This document shows, one piece after another, positions 24,642-33,296 of a stretch of DNA of 37,886 nucleotides (position 1 is the first letter of the stretch; the number at the start of each line of letters is the position of its first letter). Origin of the DNA: Rhodobacterales bacterium (GTDB lineage: Bacteria; Pseudomonadota; Alphaproteobacteria; Rhodobacterales; Rhodobacteraceae). The position numbers and the translations under genes are program-made. The notes under the pieces were generated by a model. That model did not search any database. It saw only the letters and a program-made list of their open reading frames with translations, and was not told the DNA's origin. The stretch spans positions 1-37,886 of the forward strand of contig PDSA01000016.1 in assembly GCA_002748285.1 (NCBI GenBank), in the 5' to 3' direction.

Positions 24642-24901
24642 AGCTCAAGTGCCCTTTCCGAAACGGGCATGCCATCATATGCGCCCCAAATGGATTTGTT
24701 GAAATTGACGGTGTCGCCCGTCATCACAAGGCTATCCCCGGAGGCCATCCAAAAAACCGCCTTGGCGGCCTCTTTCGGATCAAGGATGCGATCCAACGAT
24801 TTTGCATCGCAGGCACGGTTGATGGAAATCGGATCTCCGGTCTCGGATGGGATCAGTTTGCCCACGTCTTGGGTGCCGATCACGGAAGCGCGTGTTGTCA
24901 T
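24638..24901 (-). pseudogene. C-terminal fragment of a short-chain dehydrogenase/reductase
   Basis: The 87-codon frame has ILDPKEAAKAVFWMASGDS and LVMTGDTVNFNKSIWGAYDG. This matches the last 60 residues of SDR proteins such as the intact one at 27917-28732 (LLDPAEVARAVLFLASDDAG, MMTGSVIHYDQSVWGGYD). The first about 180 residues of a normal SDR, with the TGxxxGxG nucleotide motif and the YxxxK active site, are missing. It sits between the ABC ATPase gene (16 bases) and the isomerase-type gene, whose ATG overlaps its stop. The frame may have been kept because translation is coupled to the next gene. Catalysis is impossible for this fragment. Confidence 0.7.
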
Positions 24902-24917
24902 CTTTGATTTCCCTGGA

Positions 24918-25712
24918 TCAACCGGCATGAGGTGCGCTGATGGCCTCTTCAAGGTCGGCCATGCTCTCCCCTCCCGCCATTAGATCTGTGATTTCCTCTC
25001 GGGTTTTTTCGCCCTTTTTAAAGTCTGCGGCGATTGCCCCACGGATAAGCACCGCGAAATGGTCGCCCACCGAAAGGGCATGCATAACCTGATGTGTAAT
25101 GAAGATCACGGCAAGGCCGCGGCGTTTGGCTTCGTTTACGATGCGAAGCACATGCGCTGATTGCTTCACACCGAGAGCAGCCGTAGGCTCGTCGAGGATC
25201 AGGACGCGCGCGCCAAAGTAGACGGCACGGGCGATGGCCAATGATTGGCGTTCGCCGCCCGACAAACCACCGACCATGCGATCACCATCATCAATCCGTG
25301 TGATCCCGAAACTGCGCACTTCACGCACTGCGATCTCATTGGCTTTCTCGCGATCAAACACCTTGAACGGGCCCCAGCCCTTGGCAGGCTCAACCCCGGC
25401 AAAGAAGCTGCGGCTGATCGACATCAGTGGAAAAGTTCCGCCGAACTGGTGCACACAGGCGATACCCGCTTCCTGAGCGGCTTTTGGATGAGGGAAAGAG
25501 ACTGGTTGGCCATCCATAAGGATTTCACCGCGTGTCGGTGCGTGCACTCCAGCCAGCGTCTTGATTAGAGTGGACTTGCCCGCACCGTTATCGCCAAGCA
25601 AACACAGCACTTCCCCCTCTCTCACCTTCAGGCTGATGTCTCGCAGCACGTCGATCGGCCCGAAAGACTTGTCAACGTTGCGGAGTTCTAAAACGGTTTT
25701 TGCGTCAGACAT
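24918..25712 (-). CDS. Sugar ABC transporter ATP-binding protein (FrcA-like, single ATPase domain)
   Basis: The 264-residue ATPase powers uptake through the permease encoded just upstream. Walker A is GDNGAGKST (residues 40-48), the Q-loop lies in CVHQFGGTF, the signature is LSGGERQ (150-156), Walker B is [11 protein letters not shown] (171-181), and the switch His is in FITHQVMHA. Ribose-type importers often use a duplicated 500-residue ATPase; this is the single-domain form found with fructose/FrcABC-like importers. The ATG at 25712 has GGAGG upstream and starts two bases after the permease stop; a further 10 codons upstream are open but not needed. Cytoplasmic face of the inner membrane. 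Substrate probably a cyclitol or sugar, by context. Confidence 0.92.
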   Translation of the reverse strand: MSDAKTVLELRNVDKSFGPIDVLRDISLKVREGEVLCLLGDNGAGKSTLIKTLAGVHAPTRGEILMDGQPVSFPHPKAAQEAGIACVHQFGGTFPLMSISRSFFAGVEPAKGWGPFKVFDREKANEIAVREVRSFGITRIDDGDRMVGGLSGGERQSLAIARAVYFGARVLILDEPTAALGVKQSAHVLRIVNEAKRRGLAVIFITHQVMHALSVGDHFAVLIRGAIAADFKKGEKTREEITDLMAGGESMADLEEAISAPHAG

Positions 25713-25714
25713 AC

Positions 25715-26773
25715 TCAATCCTCCTTCTTGCTGGTTGACCAACTCGTGGCCAGTGTCTGGAAGGTGCCGTTCATCAGAACCGCGATTAACAGCATTACGC
25801 CGATGATCAACAAGGAGTAGTTTCGGTCGATTTCGGTATAGTTAATGCCCTGCTGCACGATACCGAGCGTCATGGTGCCGAAGACGACACCAATGACCGA
25901 ACCAAAGCCACCGTTGAGCAGCACACCGCCGACAACACATGCAATGATTGTGAAAAAAATCAGATTAAAAAAGGTCGACGCCTGGGATGAGTTGAACTGG
26001 ATCACCTGACACATTCCGGCCAAAGACGTACAGACCGCGCAGAGTATGAAGAGCCAGATTTTCGTTTTATTCACTGGAATGCCAGCATTGCGGGCACTTT
26101 CAGGGTCTCCACCTATTGCAAAAAGCCAGTTACCCCAAGGCGATTTGTGAAGGAAGAACCAAAAAACGACAATCAAAGCCAACCACCAGAAAACGGTCGC
26201 GCGGAAACCAAAGTAGCGCGTCCCGAAGATTGCCTTGGCCCAAGCTGGCGACTGAAGCGACACGTTGGTATTATTGATGAGGAGGTCCGACATGGCCAGC
26301 GTCAGGCCACCAACCGCAAACAGTGTGGCCAGTGTAACGATAAAGGACGGCACCTGCGTGCGGGTCACCAGCAGGCCGTTGATCAAACCAACACTCGCCG
26401 CCATGGCCAGCGTCGAAACCATGCCAAGCCACATCGGGAAGTCATAGTGGTTGACCGAAATACCCAGCATCATCGCCGAGGCCGGCAAAACGGCCCCGGT
26501 AGAGATATCCAACTCGCCCGAGATCATCAGGAACGCGACCGGGATAGCAATGATTCCCACGGTGCTGGCGAAGTTCATCCAGTTGGCAATGCCGCCAAGG
26601 GAAAGAAAGTTTCGGTGAAAGCCAAACATCGCGAAGACAATGAAAACGATCACCATCCCGATAAAGGCGCCCATGGCCGGGCTTCTAAAGAGCTCTCCAA
26701 AGGAAAAGCCAGACCGTGCTGTTCTGGAAGCAGCGCTCTCAGTAGCTGCATTATTTGTATCTGCTTTTGACAA
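25715..26773 (-). CDS. Sugar ABC transporter permease (RbsC/FrcC-like)
   Basis: The 352-residue inner-membrane protein has eight to ten hydrophobic helices from about residue 33. Family motifs are [20 protein letters not shown] (the ExDxSxG region of this permease group), [39 protein letters not shown] and a Gly-rich [18 protein letters not shown]. The start is a TTG at 26773, with AGGAGA about eight bases upstream; the next in-frame Met lies inside the first helix. It forms the channel of the importer, with the binding protein 75 bases upstream and the ATPase two bases downstream. Intact. Confidence 0.9.
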   Translation of the reverse strand: MSKADTNNAATESAASRTARSGFSFGELFRSPAMGAFIGMVIVFIVFAMFGFHRNFLSLGGIANWMNFASTVGIIAIPVAFLMISGELDISTGAVLPASAMMLGISVNHYDFPMWLGMVSTLAMAASVGLINGLLVTRTQVPSFIVTLATLFAVGGLTLAMSDLLINNTNVSLQSPAWAKAIFGTRYFGFRATVFWWLALIVVFWFFLHKSPWGNWLFAIGGDPESARNAGIPVNKTKIWLFILCAVCTSLAGMCQVIQFNSSQASTFFNLIFFTIIACVVGGVLLNGGFGSVIGVVFGTMTLGIVQQGINYTEIDRNYSLLIIGVMLLIAVLMNGTFQTLATSWSTSKKED

Positions 26774-26848
26774 TGCGTCTCTCCTATCTTTGTAGGCCCG
26801 GCCAGTTCGTTTGAGCTGGTGGAAAATTAAAGCTGAAATCCAGCCACC

Positions 26849-27811
26849 TTAGCGTGTGCCTGCCGCAACTCCAGCGAAGGTCGCATCTATATTCGATGAG
26901 TCAACGATCGCCGGGCCGGTCAGCACAGGCTGGGTTGCGATCTTGGTGCCGAATTCAATGTTGGCTGCCAGTGTTGAGACTGACAGGAAGCCTTGGTAGT
27001 AAGGCGTCTGGTCAATGGCCATGGTCTGGGTGCCGGCCTTGATGCGATCAAGAGTTGAAGGGCTCAAGTCAAAGGTACCAAGTCGGACGGTATCGCCCTT
27101 ACCCAATTGTTCAATCGCCGCATATGAAGCGTCAGCGCCCCACGTCGCAAGATTGATAACACCATCAATACTCGGGTCGCCATTCAATTCGGCTTCGATG
27201 GCCGCTGACGTACCGGGAATGTCACCGTCCATACTTGCTGGAAGGCGCAGAATTGTGACTTTGGCACCAGCTTTGGTTGCGCCATCCTCTACACCTTTAC
27301 AACGGGCTTCCAGATTCACGGTTCCTGGCTGTTGAATATGGCAGAGAATGTGCGTGGCACCAGCGTCAGCCATATAAGCACCGCCAGCAACGCCAGCGAC
27401 ATATTCATCAGAGCCAAAGTAGTTCAGAGCCCCAGACTCTTCCAAAAAATCACCGCCGCCGTTCAGCAGGGTCACAGTGATACCGGCAGCTTGAGCGGCA
27501 TGGATTGCTGGGAGTTGCGCATCTGGAACTGGCAGAACTGTTGCGATGCCGTCAACGCCCTGAGCTGTTGCTTGCTCGATCAACGTGGCCAGATCAGCAC
27601 CATAGTTCTCGTATCCGTTGGTCTGCAAGATGTTGACCGAGCCACCGCGTGCTTCGATGACCATGGCCGCATCTTCAGCACCTTTTTTGACGACGTTCCA
27701 GAATGAGTCCTGGTTAGAGCCAATGATGAGGGCAATATCTGTTCCAGCCATAGCAGTGCCTGCTGTTACCGAAGCGACAATTGCCCCTAGAATAGTTTTT
27801 TTCAAAGTCAT
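26849..27811 (-). CDS. Sugar ABC transporter substrate-binding protein (RbsB/FrcB-like)
   Basis: The 320-residue periplasmic protein begins with a signal peptide MTLKKTILGAIVASVTAGTA ending near AMA. The type I binding fold follows: TDIALIIGSNQDSFWNVVKK, VNILQTNGYENYGADL, TLIEQATAQGVDGIATVLPV, YFGSDEYVAGVAGGAYMADA, and a C-terminal DQTPYYQGFLSVSTLAANI. The start at 27811 has GGGAGG upstream; the open frame to 27871 is not conserved. It should bind a monosaccharide or cyclitol and hand it to the permease. The leader between it and the SDR gene contains several stem-loops, which may raise binding-protein mRNA over its neighbours. Intact. Confidence 0.9.
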   Translation of the reverse strand: MTLKKTILGAIVASVTAGTAMAGTDIALIIGSNQDSFWNVVKKGAEDAAMVIEARGGSVNILQTNGYENYGADLATLIEQATAQGVDGIATVLPVPDAQLPAIHAAQAAGITVTLLNGGGDFLEESGALNYFGSDEYVAGVAGGAYMADAGATHILCHIQQPGTVNLEARCKGVEDGATKAGAKVTILRLPASMDGDIPGTSAAIEAELNGDPSIDGVINLATWGADASYAAIEQLGKGDTVRLGTFDLSPSTLDRIKAGTQTMAIDQTPYYQGFLSVSTLAANIEFGTKIATQPVLTGPAIVDSSNIDATFAGVAAGTR

Positions 27812-27836
27812 GTCAAAATTCCTCCCTTGGATTAGT

Positions 27837-27918
27837 CTGCGCCTAGCGCAGCCACTATTGGTTGGCCGCAAAGGCCGGTGCGTGGCCTGATGGCCACTAA
27901 AGAGGTTTTATCCCCTCT
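27837..27918 (-). promoter_or_regulatory. Cluster of stem-loops between the SDR gene and the binding-protein gene
   Basis: Four inverted repeats lie in about 80 bases: AGAGG/CCTCT (about 27902-27918, overlapping the SDR stop), GTGGCC-TGAT-GGCCAC (27882-27897, perfect), GGCC-GCAAA-GGCC (27864-27876) and CTGCGC-CTA-GCGCAG (27837-27851, perfect). None is followed by a T tract, so they look like RNA processing or stabilising structures more than a terminator. Such structures often set higher mRNA levels for the binding protein of an importer operon; that role is inferred. Confidence 0.55.
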
Positions 27919-28732
27919 ATTTCTTTAGTTTTTCAGCAGGTCCTGGTGCCTGACTGTCATATCCACCCCACACTGATTGATCATAATGAATGACAGAACC
28001 GGTCATCATCCCGGCATCGTCGGAAGCTAAGAACAAAACGGCCCGCGCAACTTCTGCCGGGTCGAGCAATCGACCAAATGGCAGGCCAGCGTTCGCTTTT
28101 GCCTCCCAGTCGGGATCGCCGGATTCTTCTAATTGAAGTTGGCGCTCATGCTCAGAGGCCATCCAGCCGATATCAAGCTGATTCACATGTATACCGTTGC
28201 GCATAAGTGCGTAGCCAGAATTGCGGGTCAGCGTCGAAAGCGCCGCCTTGGACGCACAGTATGGCGCAATAAATGACTGACCGGCACGCGACGAAACTGA
28301 GCCGATATTCACGATCCGCCCACCTTTGCCGTCCTTTTCAAGCTGTTTGATGGTGTCTTGCATCAGGAAGAAAGGAGCACGAGCATTGACCGCAAAGATC
28401 GCGTCAAAAAGCTCGGGCGTGGTGTTCAGAAGGTTCCCGCGATCAGTGAGACCTGCCGCATTCACCAAAATATCTATGGTGCCAAATCTCGCCACGGCGG
28501 CCGGAACGGTGCGTTGCACGTCCTCAATACACCCAAGATCCGCGGCAATCATTTCCACTGGCACACCGGTGGCCGCACTGATTTCCGCGGCCTTGGCCTC
28601 ACCTTTGGCCAGACCGCGACCCACAATAGCTATTCCTGCGGCTCCAGCCTCCGCGAAAAGTCGCGCAATGGCGGCACCCAATCCCTGCGTCCCGCCCGTG
28701 ACCAAGGCGATTTTTCCATCTATCCGGTTCAT
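27917..28732 (-). CDS. Short-chain dehydrogenase/reductase
   Basis: The 271-residue classical SDR has the nucleotide motif VTGGTQGLGAAIA (residues 11-23), NAAGLTDRG, the catalytic Ser in NIGSVSSRAG, and Tyr157/Lys161 in PYCASKAALSTL. The C-terminus LLDPAEVARAVLFLASDDAG and MTGSVIHYDQSVWGGYD is typical of sugar or polyol dehydrogenases in this group. The start overlaps the iolE2 stop by four bases. In an operon with iolE2, iolD2 and an importer it probably oxidises a cyclitol hydroxyl or interconverts keto-cyclitols. The exact substrate is unknown. A fragment of a relative lies at 24638-24901. Intact, cytoplasmic. Confidence 0.9.
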   Translation of the reverse strand: MNRIDGKIALVTGGTQGLGAAIARLFAEAGAAGIAIVGRGLAKGEAKAAEISAATGVPVEMIAADLGCIEDVQRTVPAAVARFGTIDILVNAAGLTDRGNLLNTTPELFDAIFAVNARAPFFLMQDTIKQLEKDGKGGRIVNIGSVSSRAGQSFIAPYCASKAALSTLTRNSGYALMRNGIHVNQLDIGWMASEHERQLQLEESGDPDWEAKANAGLPFGRLLDPAEVARAVLFLASDDAGMMTGSVIHYDQSVWGGYDSQAPGPAEKLKK

Positions 28733-29625
28733 GCAAGGACCTCGTATCCAGCCAAATCCATGACACGGGACAATTCAGCCCGTCCCTTCCTGGCCATTTC
28801 AAGCGGTGGATTGGCGACCGGATCCTGTTCGGCTTCGATCACGAACCAACCCTCATAGCCTTTTGCCGCGAGGGCTTTGACAATCGCCTCGAAATCAAGT
28901 GATCCATCGCCCGGCACAGTAAAGGCACCCTTGATCACAGCATCCAGAAAGCTCTCACTCTCTCGGTTCAGCCCGTCCACAATATCCTTGCGAATGTCTT
29001 TTGTGTGGACATGATTGATCCGGGTGTGATGGTTCTCGATGACGCGAAAATTGTCGCCACCCGCAAAGGCCATATGTCCGGCGTCAAACAGGAGCGGCAC
29101 AGAGGAATGCTTCATGAACATGTCCAGCTCTGCCTCGGTTTCCACCGCCGCCGCCATATGGTGATGGTAGCTCAGCGGCATGCCTTCCTTGGCGCACCAA
29201 TCGGCAAAGTCAGAGACCTTTCGACCATAGACTTCCATCTCGGCCTCAGTAAGCTTGGGTTTTTGCGCCATCGGCGTGTGCCGTTCTCCCTGAACAGAGA
29301 GCGCTGTCTCACCATAGGCGATACAGGGTGCGCCAGCCGCCTTGAAGAAGGCGTGCTGCTCGGCGATACGGTCTTTCTCGACCTCGATATCCCCATTAAG
29401 CAAAAGACCAGAGAACCAGCCGCCACAGACCGAGATTTTATATTTATTCAGGACTGGTCCCAACTCATCCATGTTCATGGGAAAACGCCGGCCGGTCTCC
29501 ATTCCCGTCAACCCGGCTTCAGCGGCCTGGCGCAGGCATTCATCAAGGCTGACATCATCTGACAGCTCCTCCAGGTCATCATTCCACCACGCAATCGGGG
29601 CTATCCCAAGTTTAGCTTTCAGCAT
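28729..29625 (-). CDS. iolE2: IolE-family inosose dehydratase, second copy
   Basis: The 298-residue protein matches the IolE family through its length: LGIAPIAWWNDDLEEL, GLTGMETGRRFP, CGGWFSGLLL, PLSYHHHMAAAVETEAELD, LLFDAGHMAFAGGD, INHVHTKDIRKDIV, AFTVPGDGSLDFE and GWFVIEAEQDPVANPPLEMA. All metal-ligand positions of the copy at 13049-13954 are kept, so it should dehydrate inosose or a close analogue. Substitutions near the active site (WW for WQ at the start, ETGRRFPMN for ERGQRMPAD) may signal a different keto-cyclitol. It lies six bases after iolD2 and overlaps the SDR gene by four bases. The symbol is a label for the second copy, not an established name. Confidence 0.9.
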   Translation of the reverse strand: MLKAKLGIAPIAWWNDDLEELSDDVSLDECLRQAAEAGLTGMETGRRFPMNMDELGPVLNKYKISVCGGWFSGLLLNGDIEVEKDRIAEQHAFFKAAGAPCIAYGETALSVQGERHTPMAQKPKLTEAEMEVYGRKVSDFADWCAKEGMPLSYHHHMAAAVETEAELDMFMKHSSVPLLFDAGHMAFAGGDNFRVIENHHTRINHVHTKDIRKDIVDGLNRESESFLDAVIKGAFTVPGDGSLDFEAIVKALAAKGYEGWFVIEAEQDPVANPPLEMARKGRAELSRVMDLAGYEVLA

Positions 29626-29631
29626 TTCGGT

Positions 29632-31494
29632 TCAGACTCCAATCCGCTGTTTCTTGCGGAATTCTTCCTGACCTTTGCGGGCCTCATTGACGCTGTCGCG
29701 GGGCGAAACCTCTGGAACGGCTACATACCAATCGGCGCCGCCCGGGGTCCAGGTATAGGCGTCGCAAGCAATACTGATCACAGTCGTGCGATCCGTGGTA
29801 TGGGCCCAGGCCAGCGCATCTTCGAGATCAGCCAAGCTTTCCACATGCCGCGCTTCAGCACCCATTGCCTCAGCGTGCTTGGCAAAATCCACGTGGCGCA
29901 CATTCGCCGGATCCACAACGCGGCTGTCTTTGAGAAGATTGTTGAACCCGGCGCCGCCCATTCCTGTCTGCAAACGGTTGATGACGCCAAAGCCGCCGTT
30001 GTCGCACACGACGACGATCATCTTGTGCCCAGCAATGACCGACGAATGGATATCTGAGTTCATCATCATGTAGGATCCATCGCCAACCATAACGATCGGC
30101 GTACCCGGCCGGCCCTCCAAAGCCATCGCATGGCCCCAGCCCCCGGCAACTTCGTACCCCATGCAGGAATAGCCAAACTCGCAATCAAAGGTATGAGGCG
30201 ACTTGCAGCGCCAGTTCTTGACTGCCTCACCCGGCAGGCCGCCCGCAGCGGTGACTATGACGTCCTCGGGCTCTGCCATCTTGTTCACAATGCCGATAAC
30301 CTGAGCGTAGCTCGGAACCTCATGGTTTGTCGGAGCCTGACCCTCATCCACAAGATCGTTCCATTCCTTGTACCAGAGCTGAGCTTGCGCCATCCGGTCC
30401 GCCGGTGCGGTCCAATCGCCAAGAGCTGTATCAATCTCGTTTATCGTTTCCAGCGCGTCACCCACCACGGGCAATGCGCGATGCTTGAGCGAATCGAACC
30501 GTGCGGCGTTCACGTTGATGAACGCCGCGTCCTTCGGGAACGTTGTCCAAGACCCGGTGGTAAAGTCCTGCAACCGGGTGCCGATCGCAAGAACAACGTC
30601 AGCCGATTCCGACAGTTGGCGGGCTGCCTCCGTGCCCTCGATGCCCACCGGACCGACATACGTTTCGTTGTCATGGCACACTGCACCCTTTCCGGCGATA
30701 GTCTCTGCCATGGGGATGCCGCGCTTCTTGGCGAAGGCGGCGACGGCCTGATCGGCACCGGAATAACGAACACCGCCACCAGAGATGATCAGCGGCTTTT
30801 TGGCTGTCTTCAAAAGCTCGACTGCTGCTGCCACCTGATCAACAGAGGGGCGCGGGCGCGGGATCACCCAGGTTTTCTCCTGAAAGAACTCGACCGGGTA
30901 ATCATAGGCCAGCTCTTGCGTGTCCTGTGGGAGCCCGATGAACGCGGGGCCACAATCGGCAGGATCAAGCATCGTCGCAATCGCCTGCGGTAAAGATTGG
31001 ATAATCTGCGCGGGGTGCACAATCCGGTCCCAGTAGCGCGAAACGGCTTTGAAGCTGTCATTCACAGTCATTGAAGGATCACCAAAATGCTCAACCTGCT
31101 GCAGCACCGGGTCCGGCAAACGGTTGACGTAGGTGTCACCAGAGATCAGCAGGACTGGCAGGCGGTTGGCATGAGCCACACCCGCCGCCGTCACCATGTT
31201 TGTCGCACCCGGCCCCACGGAAGAGGTGGCGATCATGATCTGGCGCCGCTTCTTTGCTTTCCCAAATGCGATAGCCGCAAGCGCCATGGATTGCTCATTC
31301 TGGCCACGCCAAGTCGGCAGCTGATCCTGCACACGCTCGAGCGCTTCCGCAAAACAGGTAACATTGCCATGGCCAAAAATGCCAAACACACCAGCAAACA
31401 GCGGTACACGCTCGCCATCTATCTCAGTGTATTGGGCGCATAAGTATCTGACAAAAGCCTGCGCCATCGTGAGGCGCACCGTGCTTGCAGCCAT
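29632..31494 (-). CDS. iolD2: IolD-family ThDP-dependent ring hydrolase, second copy
   Basis: The 620-residue protein is a full-length IolD homologue, about ten residues longer than the first copy. Conserved marks are GIFGHGNVTCFAEAL, WRGQNEQSMALAAIAFGKAK with the cofactor-activating Glu, SSVGPGATNMVTAAGVAHAN, GTRLQDFTTGSWTTFP, and the ThDP motif MVGDGSYMMMNSDIHSSVIA ending at VVCDNGGFGVINRLQTGMGG. The start at 31494 is preceded by GGAGGAAAT. It is the first gene of the minus-strand operon that carries iolE2, an SDR and the importer. It should open a cyclohexane-1,2-dione ring to a deoxy-uronic acid. No iolB, iolC or iolJ accompanies it. Symbol is a label for the second copy. Confidence 0.92.
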   Translation of the reverse strand: MAASTVRLTMAQAFVRYLCAQYTEIDGERVPLFAGVFGIFGHGNVTCFAEALERVQDQLPTWRGQNEQSMALAAIAFGKAKKRRQIMIATSSVGPGATNMVTAAGVAHANRLPVLLISGDTYVNRLPDPVLQQVEHFGDPSMTVNDSFKAVSRYWDRIVHPAQIIQSLPQAIATMLDPADCGPAFIGLPQDTQELAYDYPVEFFQEKTWVIPRPRPSVDQVAAAVELLKTAKKPLIISGGGVRYSGADQAVAAFAKKRGIPMAETIAGKGAVCHDNETYVGPVGIEGTEAARQLSESADVVLAIGTRLQDFTTGSWTTFPKDAAFINVNAARFDSLKHRALPVVGDALETINEIDTALGDWTAPADRMAQAQLWYKEWNDLVDEGQAPTNHEVPSYAQVIGIVNKMAEPEDVIVTAAGGLPGEAVKNWRCKSPHTFDCEFGYSCMGYEVAGGWGHAMALEGRPGTPIVMVGDGSYMMMNSDIHSSVIAGHKMIVVVCDNGGFGVINRLQTGMGGAGFNNLLKDSRVVDPANVRHVDFAKHAEAMGAEARHVESLADLEDALAWAHTTDRTTVISIACDAYTWTPGGADWYVAVPEVSPRDSVNEARKGQEEFRKKQRIGV

Positions 31495-31531
31495 TTCGAT
31501 TTCCTCCCTGAATGCCTTTGCCCGGCACTCC

Positions 31532-31577
31532 TTGCATTAACTATTGACAACCTAAGCATCATGCAACAATCATTGCA
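31532..31577. promoter_or_regulatory. Divergent promoter region with a TGCAA/TTGCA dyad
   Basis: Between iolD2 and the plus-strand operon lie TTGCAT (31532-31537), a -35-like TTGACA (31544-31549), and a dyad TGCAA-CAATCA-TTGCA (31562-31577). The dyad lacks the CCGG centre of the first locus's operators, so another regulator is likely, possibly the RpiR-type protein at 36222-37100. No good -10 box was found at the right distance. Candidate only. Confidence 0.4.
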
Positions 31578-31851
31578 AGAAGAAAATGGGGGAAAGAAAT
31601 TGCCAGCAATATCTGTGCACAGCCGTGGCCGCATCGCGCCAATGCACACCGACAACATAGTGGTACTCCAACGGGCAGGTTTGGCCGCAGTTCTTGATGT
31701 GCATGACCACTCTACTGAGGAAATCGTAACAAAGCATCGGGTTGATGTGATCGACATTGGCACGCCAGTGTCCGTGGGATTTGAAGATGACTGTATGGCA
31801 CTTATGTCTGCGGCTGAGGGCCGCGTTGTGAAAACCAACGAATTGGGGTGA
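31561..31851 (+). CDS. Small protein of unknown family leading the aldehyde dehydrogenase operon
   Basis: A frame of up to 96 codons ends three bases before the aldehyde dehydrogenase ATG, and its last codons form that gene's ribosome site (GGGGTGA). I do not recognise the family. The start is uncertain: ATG at 31561 would put the promoter dyad inside the gene; a TTG at 31600 behind GGGGGAAAG, or the ATG at 31642, are alternatives. The product from there reads MHTDNIVVLQRAGLAAVLDV, then VDVIDIGTPVSVGFEDDCMA, and looks like one soluble alpha/beta piece with ordinary codon use. No signal peptide or membrane segment. It could be the shortened end of a larger gene or a small coupled leader protein. 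Confidence 0.4.
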   Translation: MQQSLQEENGGKKLPAISVHSRGRIAPMHTDNIVVLQRAGLAAVLDVHDHSTEEIVTKHRVDVIDIGTPVSVGFEDDCMALMSAAEGRVVKTNELG

Positions 31852-31854
31852 ACC

Positions 31855-33285
31855 ATGTACGATAATTTTGGGCTTTTCCTGTCTGGCGCATGGACCAAGG
31901 GCAGCGAAACGGCAGAGGTGTTCTCTCCCGTGACGGAGAAATCGCTCGGTAAGATTGCAGCGGCGAACCGAGGCGATACCGCAGCGGCTATTGATGCGGC
32001 GGATGGTGCGCTCGACGCGCTGCGCGAGATGGGGGGCTTTGCCCGCGCTGACGCATTGCACCGGATCGCAGATGAAATGGCTGCGCGTGCGAATGAAGCC
32101 GCACGCATGATTTCAACTGAGACTGGCAAACCACTGGCTCAGGCAGAGCGTGAATGGGGGCTTTCGGTTGATCAGTTTCGTTGGTATGCCGAAGAAGCGC
32201 GCCGGATCTACGGTCGCGTGGTAGAAAGCCGCGTTCCTGGTGGCCGCTTTGAAATCACGAAAGAAGCTGTTGGCATTGTTGGTGCATTTACCGCGTGGAA
32301 CTTTCCGGCGTCCCTTCCTGCACGTAAGATTGCACCGGCGCTTGCTGCGGGATGCCCGGTTGTCCTGCGCCCTTCCTCGCAAACACCGGGCGTGGCGATG
32401 GTGATGGTTGATTGCATCCGCGCGGGTGGCTTGCCGGATGGTGCGGTGAACCTCGTAGTTGGATCGACCGCTGACACCTATGGGCCGATTATGGCTGACC
32501 CCCGTGTGCGTAAGGTTTCCTTAACCGGGTCAACGCGTGTCGGGCAACAGATGATCCGTGATGCGGCCGAAACGGTGAAGAAGGTGTCGATGGAGCTGGG
32601 CGGCAACGCGCCCTGCATTATCTTTGATGACGCCGATCTTGGTGCCGCGCTGGACGCAAGTGTGCCGTCGAAATTTGGAAATGCCGGTCAGGTTTGTGTC
32701 GCGCCCGACCGCTTCTTCGTCCATGAAAGCCTGCATGATGTCTTTGTGGCCGAATTCGCCAAGCGCGCTGGGGCGTTGACGCTGGGCGATGGGCTGGATG
32801 ACAAAACCGAGATGGGGCCGCTGATCAACGCCAGTCGCTTATCCGAGGTGGATGCAATCGTGCAAAATGCTATCCAGACCGGTGCCAAGCTGGAAACCGG
32901 CGGCAAACGCGCCACTGGCTTCAATTCGGGCCATTTTTATGAGCCTACAGTGCTAAGCAATGTGACTGACGATATGCGCGTATTTGCCGAAGAAAACTTT
33001 GGTCCCGTTGCCGCAATCAGCCGCTTTTCCTGCGACGACGAAGTTTTGGCACGCGCCAATGCGTCGACCATGGGTCTATCCGCTTACGCCTTCACCCGTA
33101 ACCCAGAGCGCGCACGCCTTGCCGCTGCAACTCTGAAATCAGGCATGGTCGGGATCAATTCCTTTGCGCTGGCTGCCAGCGAAGCACCGTTCGGTGGCAC
33201 CAACTATTCCGGCCTTGGTCGCGAAGGCGGCACCGAGGGTATTGAGGACTACCTCGACACCAAGTTGTCCCAGATCGTGTTTTGA
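31855..33285 (+). CDS. NAD(P)-dependent aldehyde dehydrogenase
   Basis: The 476-residue enzyme has the standard ALDH plan: GAFTAWNFPASLPARKIAPA with oxyanion Asn149, the cofactor loop VVGSTADTYG, LTGSTRVGQQM, Glu247 in VSMELGGNAP, and the catalytic Cys281 in GNAGQVCVAPDRF. It resembles succinate-semialdehyde and related semialdehyde dehydrogenases more than the CoA-acylating IolA group. One oddity: the usual KPSE after the third strand reads RPSS (residues 172-175), so the conserved Lys that contacts the cofactor ribose is Arg. It starts a run with the aldolase and the 2-hydroxyacid dehydrogenase, so it probably oxidises an aldehyde made in the second inositol-like pathway. Intact. Confidence 0.9.
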   Translation: MYDNFGLFLSGAWTKGSETAEVFSPVTEKSLGKIAAANRGDTAAAIDAADGALDALREMGGFARADALHRIADEMAARANEAARMISTETGKPLAQAEREWGLSVDQFRWYAEEARRIYGRVVESRVPGGRFEITKEAVGIVGAFTAWNFPASLPARKIAPALAAGCPVVLRPSSQTPGVAMVMVDCIRAGGLPDGAVNLVVGSTADTYGPIMADPRVRKVSLTGSTRVGQQMIRDAAETVKKVSMELGGNAPCIIFDDADLGAALDASVPSKFGNAGQVCVAPDRFFVHESLHDVFVAEFAKRAGALTLGDGLDDKTEMGPLINASRLSEVDAIVQNAIQTGAKLETGGKRATGFNSGHFYEPTVLSNVTDDMRVFAEENFGPVAAISRFSCDDEVLARANASTMGLSAYAFTRNPERARLAAATLKSGMVGINSFALAASEAPFGGTNYSGLGREGGTEGIEDYLDTKLSQIVF

Positions 33286-33296
33286 AGGAGCCCATA

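Noticed and set aside
31570..32129. Minus-strand frames over the start of the aldehyde dehydrogenase
   Set aside because: Antisense to a well-supported gene and to the coupled small ORF; no motif recognised.
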